NCBI GenBank assembly: GCA_001574975.1 | Contig: KQ965847.1 | Location: forward strand, 1 to 64,000 | Direction of reading: 5' to 3' | Length of the DNA stretch: 64,000 bases | Source of the DNA: Gonapodya prolifera JEL478 | Taxonomy: Eukaryota; Monoblepharomycota; Monoblepharidomycetes; Monoblepharidales; Gonapodyaceae | In this document: positions 58,205-64,000 of the stretch, in pieces | Layout of the letters: each line of letters opens with the position of its first letter | How positions within the stretch are numbered: the stretch's first letter is position 1 | Position numbers and translations under genes: made by a program | The notes under the pieces: generated by a model | What the model saw: the letters and a program-made list of their open reading frames with translations, nothing else | The model's database searches: none | What the model was told of the DNA's origin: nothing

Positions 58205-59574
58205 AAGAGTGACGCGATGCTGCGCGACGCCGATGTTATCCTTTTGGCTGGGTCTGGAGCACCTTGGTCGAACGCTTCGAAAAGCGCGAGGACTAGAAAC
58301 CGTGTGAACAACAATGGGACGGTTAAGCTGCATTTGCCGCCTGTCAGTGCTGAGCATTCTCCCGATAGCTCGAGCAGAACCACTGACGACATTGACTCTG
58401 AACTTGCATCAACACGAAAGTCTGGAAGGAGGGTTGAGCCTCAATCGGAGTCCCGGGAAAAAGCTTTTAAATCCAATGACGCCCTTTATGATAGCGGTGC
58501 TGCAGTTGAATTTGCTGGAATTTACAGAAAGCTTTGGAGGTTAATAGCCACCCTGACCCCTGGGCAAAGGCTGCCTCGAAGTTGCAGAAGCTCACAACTA
58601 TTCTTTTGGTATACAATACCAAAAAAAAATTGGTTTTGGAGATATTCATATAGATGGCCAACGATTGACAATTCATGGAATCAGGAGCTTGTTGGAAGCC
58701 CAACGCGAGCCGAAGCAGTAGTCATCAAACGAACGTGTTACCAAAACTGGAGCTTTTCTAAAGTTAACAGAAGACTACAAGGAATTCTGGAACATTCCAC
58801 CAACAAGCTTGAAAATGTCACCAAATAAGTTGGAGGAAGTGTGGCAAATCAGCAAAAGAGAGTCCAGTAAACACAAGTGCGAGAAATCTCCAATGATGAG
58901 AATCGGGAACTTTCGACACCAGGGCCCAGACGGGAAAGTCCCAAGGAAAAAGGCAACCTACAGCACAAAAGAACATTCAAACCCCACCCTGGAGTCAGCA
59001 TGCTTCCAGGGCGAGTTTTGGGAAGTGCTGATCAAGGACTTCACAATCCAATTGACCTGGAATCAAAACCAATGAAAGTGGAACCTGGCACAGAATGATC
59101 GAGGGGACTTTCCAATAATGTTTTCGCTCATGCATGTGTGCCTGTCTCTTAAGTCGGGAAGCACGAAACAATTGGATTCACAAATATACAGTTACGTACT
59201 TTGATCCAATCGATATATACAGTGCATGAGATAGACTTCGTATTGAAAACCCTGCTGCAAAATATGATGGAGGTCGGTGGGAAGTGGGCGGATGTGCAAA
59301 CTTGAGCTCCGTTTTGATACATATTGTTAACTCATGGCTAAAGCAATGTTTTTGTTGCAACGCCGTTCAATGCTCCGTCAATTCTACGGCAAAGGTCGTC
59401 CCACGTCCAGAGTTAAGTTCACAAAGTGAGGCCGGTTCGTGCTCACACAAACGCTCCTTATCCGACCTGATTCTATTCGCCATTCTTCGTTTTTGGAGAC
59501 TTTTTTTGGCCATTTCGGTCATTTCCTACCGCTTTTGCTGCCTGCTCTCTTTGTCAATCGCATCTCCAACAACA
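58205..59574. other. AT-rich interval with decayed coding scraps
   Basis: Stretches such as ASTRKSGRRVEPQSESREKA (58.2-58.5 kb) and PDPWAKAASKLQKLTTILL (58.55 kb) look coding but change frame. The stretch RELSTPGPRRESPKEKG ends at 59098. They are probably exons or remnants belonging to copy B or to a fourth family member. Nothing firm after 59.1 kb until copy C. Confidence 0.3.
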
Positions 59575-60075
59575 ATGGCATTTCACCCTTCCAGAATCCA
59601 AATCCGAGCCAAGGGAGATGACCTTTTCGGCCTTGTCAGCAAGGTGTGCTCCTACCAGGTACGATCAACTTAATCGTGCGTGTGGATTAGGGTCATCGCT
59701 CACGACGTTCTCCATCAAAAGGATATACTGAACACATTCGCCACAACCTTTCCCGCCGCGCTACGTCTTGGAGGTTTCCACGTTATTCTTCTCCATGACG
59801 GGTATGCTGAGACATCTGGGCGACGGAAGTGGAAGAGAAGGCGTTCAATTTCGTGGGTGAGCTACACTGTAACCGCAAGGACTCGTGGTGTCCCTGTTAC
59901 ACGAGGGGAAAAGGAGAGATCAATTCTCGACAGTGTTGATGTGGATGGTGAGTGCAGGATGGTGACCATCAACGTCGACGCTGGTTCATCAACGCAAGTG
60001 CGTGCTGAAAAAACCAGTATGGCACCAGTCCCTTTGGCTGCTCGAAACAGTCCCAGACAGGTGGCGAGGACTTAA
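59575..60075 (+). CDS. PB1/ubiquitin-like-fold protein, tandem copy C
   Basis: Start MAFHPSRIQIRAKGDDLFGL then VSKVCSYQ, nearly identical at its start to copy B. After an intron, DILNTFATTFPAALRLGGFH then VILLHDGYAETSGRRKWKRR, then a charged tail ending at 60075. The late strand seen in copy A (EINEKSFQ) is changed to a basic run here by a shift of frame. A further coding-like end (IQELFVSRGEIPILARLLGS then AQAVRPIKKEPGI) lies near 60.58-60.68 kb and may be its last exon. The 5' DNA shared with copy B includes upstream sequence, so the duplication covered the promoter. Confidence 0.45.
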
Positions 60076-60854
60076 ATGACACGTCTCAGCCACTTACATC
60101 CAGGGAAGCACAACATCGATTCTGTGGTATTTGCACAGTTATCTGGAAACACTGGAAGCATCACTTCGCTGGCACTCAAACACGACGAGGGCAGATAATG
60201 GTGCAACCGGGAACAACATCGCAGCTACCTGCGTCCGCCAATTGTCTGAAATGCTAATTAGCATGACAACCGCACGATAGCGTGAGGTGACGATCACCTC
60301 AGCAGCGAATAAATTCCTCTTTGAGACTTAATTGGGCTCAAAAGTCTTCTCCATCAAGATAGCAGAACTGCAGTGGAGCGAACTTTGAAAACCCTGAAAC
60401 CACACTTGCTCAATAAATTGCGGAACATCCGGTTGATCGGTGAATGGTGTCAGATACAGTTGCAGGCCATGCAGATCTAGTGGAATAGCTTAGTTAAGCG
60501 AAAACATTTGTTCAGCTCTCAGCGAGCAAAACTGCTTTCTGGAGTATCGTCTCCCCAACGCATCGCGACTTCTTGGGTGCCGATCCAAGAACTCTTTGTG
60601 AGTCGTGGGGAGATCCCAATCTTAGCCCGACTTTTGGGAAGCGCTCAAGCTGTGAGGCCGATCAAGAAGGAACCCGGCATATAATGATAGTGGCTTGCAA
60701 TAATATCACTCTTCTATATATTCATAAGACCCACTTGTCATGGTCCGTCCGTGAGATGGATGTGAACTCTTTCTTGAAGTCCCTGCACCCATTCATGATC
60801 CAAATGCATCACCACACATGATTACGGGAAGTGAGGTTGATTTGTGCCGTCACT
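60076..60854. other. Spacer upstream of zinc-finger gene
   Basis: Contains a short zinc-finger-like scrap (FCGICTVIWKHWKHHFAG near 60.12 kb) and the possible last exon of copy C near 60.6 kb. No other feature is recognised. Confidence 0.3.
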
Positions 60855-63637
60855 ATGATTACTTTTGCCGGTTGCACCCAAGCAAACATCCACCCGGCCA
60901 TCGCAGGCCCCAACATGACCGTACTGCCCGCCCATCCTATTGTCGGTCCCCCCCAGGCGGCTTTTGCCGAGGAGAGCTGGACTCAATGGATCCGCGACTC
61001 TGCCCAATCCGGAAACTCGGGCGATGGATCGACGAAGCTGGCAGTGGCAGCGCAGCCAATTGTGTCCGACAGTATTGGCGCTGTGATAGTCAGCGACCCC
61101 GAGTTGCCCGATGAGTGAGTCGAAGGAGCTCAGCAAAATCACAAAACCACCAAACCGACCCTTTTCGTATCTCTACCCGCTTTAAATCTTGCCATGTCGC
61201 AGCCCAGATAACACCACCGCTGGTGCCGCTGGTCCCTTCCTTATCTCCCTTCGCGACAGCCAAACCGGTCGTGACCTCGAGCTCGACCTCATGGGATCTC
61301 AGTATCCCGTCAGGGCCCGCATAGGAGAGCAATGGGTCCCTCTTTCAAGTCCCATGCAACAGGCACCGGCACCTGGTACTGCACTGCAGTCCGTGGACCA
61401 GGACCTGCAGCAGCGTGTCGACTATCTCCGAGAGATTTTGAGTAGCAGTTTGGCGGCTGCGGCAGTGCCATACTCCACCGCTGTGTACTCCTCCAGTGCA
61501 CCCGGCTACCAAGCGCAAGCTCCTTACTTGCAGTACGGTCAGCCTACGACATCTCCGACCTTCACCGTCCCGGTCCCGTTCTTCAACACCATCCCAGTCC
61601 AAGCACCGCCAGCTCTCGTTCAAAACAATCTTATGGCGCTTCCAGCGCTTGGTCCACACCTGGGGAACCCTCTGTTGCTGCAGTACCTTCAGGGACAGTC
61701 GCTGCTCGCTCAGCAAGGAGTTGCCCAGGGGATGCAAGCAGTCAGACCGCCTATCACTGTCCCTTCGTACGTGCCTGCGCATGTTCCGGGAACGATCGTG
61801 GGCCTGGGTCAGGGACAACAGGGGATGCCTTTCCTAGGGCAAGGATATCACGTTGGAACAACCGCTCAGCCAATGCATCATACATTTCGCCCTACTCCCA
61901 CCCACCAGCTTGGTACCCCACCCACACAAGCCTCCCCCTTGCCCGACTTCATGGTGGCCCCCACTCCGTCAAACCTCCCCGTGTCTTTCCCCCTGGAAGT
62001 CGCCATATCTACTTTCGAACCCATTTTTGAAGGCGGGGACCCGTACCTTCAGCCACCCGGCTCTTCTTGGGACTTTTCCTACCCATCACCCTCCGCCACA
62101 ACCGGCTCATTGTCCAGCCCGAGGGAACCAAGTCCCGTGCACCTCGTGTCGCCAGATCCAGCCGACGGGATTCACCCACTCTTCGCATATGACTTGTCTG
62201 ATCACCTGACGGAAACCTCGGCCCACCTCACCAGTTCCGAGGGGGCTTCGTCAAGAGCAAGCTCGCGTCGCGGAGGCGGAGGCGGCAAAGTCCTCCCCGG
62301 CGCCGCGCGCCACCACCTGACGGCCGTCGCGGCGCTCATCAAGGAATCCAGCCCGCACCACTCAGCCTCCACGGGGACGACGTCCTCGCTCACTTCGTCG
62401 ACCCTTTCGTCATTGTCGTCGTTCGAGCTGCAGCCCCTGCACTGCCCGCACCGAACTTGTAACCACGTGTTCTACTGTGAGCCTCAGGGTGTGCTCAGGG
62501 ACCCCGATTCGGCGACGCTGGTGTATGCTACATCACCGGACGTGCTCATTGCGGATAAGGATTGTCCGTTGGTGACGCATGTAATCGAGGACCATGAGGC
62601 AGATATTGTGTTCGAGTGAGTTGCTGGTCCGTGTTCAATCCTCCGAGGAAACTGACGTACGTCCGCCTGTACTCGCGCCGATTTCGTACAGCGACCCTCA
62701 CCTGAAAACCAAAACCGGACGTCCCGAAAAGGTGTGGCACTGCCCGTACGTTGGGTGCAACTACAAGAGCAAGAAGTCCAACGTTGCGGCACACATGCTG
62801 AGTGGGCGAACAGGACATCATAGCAAGAAGCACTTCTTTTGTCAGGTGGGTTCAAAACATTTTAGGGCGAAGGAAGATGTTGATTGATGAGATCGTTTCC
62901 TTCCTCGTTCTATCGACTGGGTCATAGCCCTGTTTGGAGATCCACAAGGTCCACACCTTCTTGTACAACTACCAATCCGTCGTGCAGCACTTTGAAGATG
63001 TGCACAACCAAAGAGTGACCAAGCGAAGCGGCGGTCGTGTCAGCAATGCGTCCAAGAGGGAAGATACCATCAAGCGTACCAGCGCACCACCTGCAGGATC
63101 TGTCATGGACGGCGCAAATGGTGCAGAGGTTGGCGATATTGATTCCCGGGAGAAGGGGCCCGAAGGAGGAGGTGCTGTGAGGAAGGGTGGTCCTGGAAGT
63201 GAGTTTCCGTGTTATTTTTTGTTGTTGTACCCCAACAAACCTCAGTCCAACAACTGGTTTTCGACTCAGCTCACCCGTTCCAGCTGGCGCGACAGATTGG
63301 TCACCCCTATGCGCCTCCCGCGTCGAAGGGGGTGAAGTCCGGTGGACCCAAGACGAGGATGAGGGGTGAGGAAGCGTACGAGCCAGAGCTTGCAAGCGAC
63401 GGGGAGGAGGTGGCTGAGGAAGAAGATCGCGGAGAGGAAGAAGAAACAAAGATCGAGGATCATGGTGATCAGCATGATAATGGGAAGGGGAAAGCGTCGA
63501 CTGCGGCGTCTCTATCTGTGCAGGACAAGGTCGACAAAGAGGACCGCAGCCCACCCAAATTAGATTCGAGTGTTGATGAACTGGCTAGTCGCATAGAGGG
63601 CTTGTCAGTCAGCAGCGAGGCAAAAGTGGAAGAGTAG
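60855..63637 (+). CDS. Three-module zinc-finger protein, copy 2
   Basis: Five exons: about 60855-61114, 61203-62615, 62692-62845, 62928-63198 and 63270-63637, all in phase. The long second exon is Gln/Pro/Ser-rich (QYLQGQSLLAQQGVAQGMQA) and ends with module 1: LHCPHRTCNHVFYCEPQ, RDPDSATLVYATSPDVLIA, KDCPLVTHVIEDHEADIVF. Module 2 is KVWHCPYVGCNYKSKKSNVA then HMLSGRTGHHSKKHFFCQ. Module 3 is CLEIHKVHTFLYNYQSVVQH then FEDVHNQRV. The acidic C-terminal tail ends at 63637. A Gln/Pro-rich activation-like region before fingers and an acidic end suggest a nuclear regulator; this is inference. It is the better preserved member of the pair. Confidence 0.75.
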
Positions 63638-63838
63638 CGGCACTTGTTTTGATTTTGAATTGGATATTTTCGATGGGTGCGGGCTTCTCGTTGTCAGATG
63701 TGGTCGATGAGTATTATTTGAATGACAAAATTGCATCGAGAAATTAAACCATGAGTCATAACCATCTTGAAATGAAGCAGCCATTTGAAGATAGCAGGTA
63801 GAGATAACATGTATGCAATAAAGTACATGAGGTATTGG

Positions 63839-64000
63839 TCATGGGGTAGATTGTTGAACCCGTGCTTTAGCAAGCAGTACGACAACCTCTTTCACCGTTC
63901 CGTTGTCCTCGCCAGCACTGTGAATTTCAGTGCACACCACGCATTCATTCTTGTAACCCTGGGGAGCCCCCTTTCCCTTCCCGCTCCACACCGACAAGAG
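63839..64000 (-). CDS. 3' end of a gene that runs off the window
   Basis: An open frame enters from the right edge and reads GKGAPQGYKNECVVCTEIHS, AGEDNGTVKEVVVLLAKARV, QQSTP and stop at 63839. Composition is protein-like and there is a CxxC. Too little is present to name it. Confidence 0.35.
   Translation of the reverse strand, partial: LLSVWSGKGKGAPQGYKNECVVCTEIHSAGEDNGTVKEVVVLLAKARVQQSTP

Overview
The window looks like nuclear DNA of an early-diverging (chytrid-like) fungus. Genes are dense and mostly GC-rich, cut by many short GT..AG introns, often GTGAGT and about 60-120 nt. Their products include an LRR-transmembrane-SH3 protein, fungal-type F-box, MYND, kelch and GCR1_C proteins, and several fast-evolving tandem families. 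The lineage is inferred from gene style and content only.

Layout. 0.2-3.6 kb: two convergent SH3 genes, one a coiled-coil/SH3 protein and one a secreted-type LRR-TM-SH3 protein. About 3.9-8.5 kb: an AT-richer, compact, apparently intronless island of giant-virus (NCLDV) ancestry, with a late transcription factor VLTF3, an F-box-like/ankyrin-type protein and two further virus-style proteins. 8.7-10.6 kb: two diverged copies of an unrecognised gene. 10.9-20.1 kb: conserved host genes, namely SelO, an rvt-type cellular reverse-transcriptase gene, a MYND protein and RNA 3'-phosphate cyclase. 22-35.4 kb: a membrane-receptor-like cluster made of one seven-helix pair in opposite orientation (22.2 and 33.7 kb) around a tandem pair of a second multi-helix family (30.0 and 31.8 kb), with an F-box gene and a small gene between. 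37.6-44.8 kb: lower-GC, repeat-rich DNA with a small cysteine-containing secreted protein, a two-helix membrane protein and a GCR1_C protein. 45-48.2 kb: a short-chain dehydrogenase and a six-bladed kelch protein, convergent. 48.3-53.2 kb: tandem RING/TRAF-like zinc proteins. 53.5-55.6 kb and 60.9-63.6 kb: two members of a three-module zinc-finger family. 55.9-60.1 kb: three tandem copies of a small PB1/ubiquitin-like-fold protein.

Two things stand out. One is the viral island with a well-conserved VLTF3 next to host genes. The other is a GC-rich repeat of roughly 200-300 nt that sits inside introns of two unrelated genes, three times in all, always in the same orientation relative to transcription. 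That behaviour recalls introners. Exon boundaries are read by eye from splice signals and frame continuity, and many are provisional.
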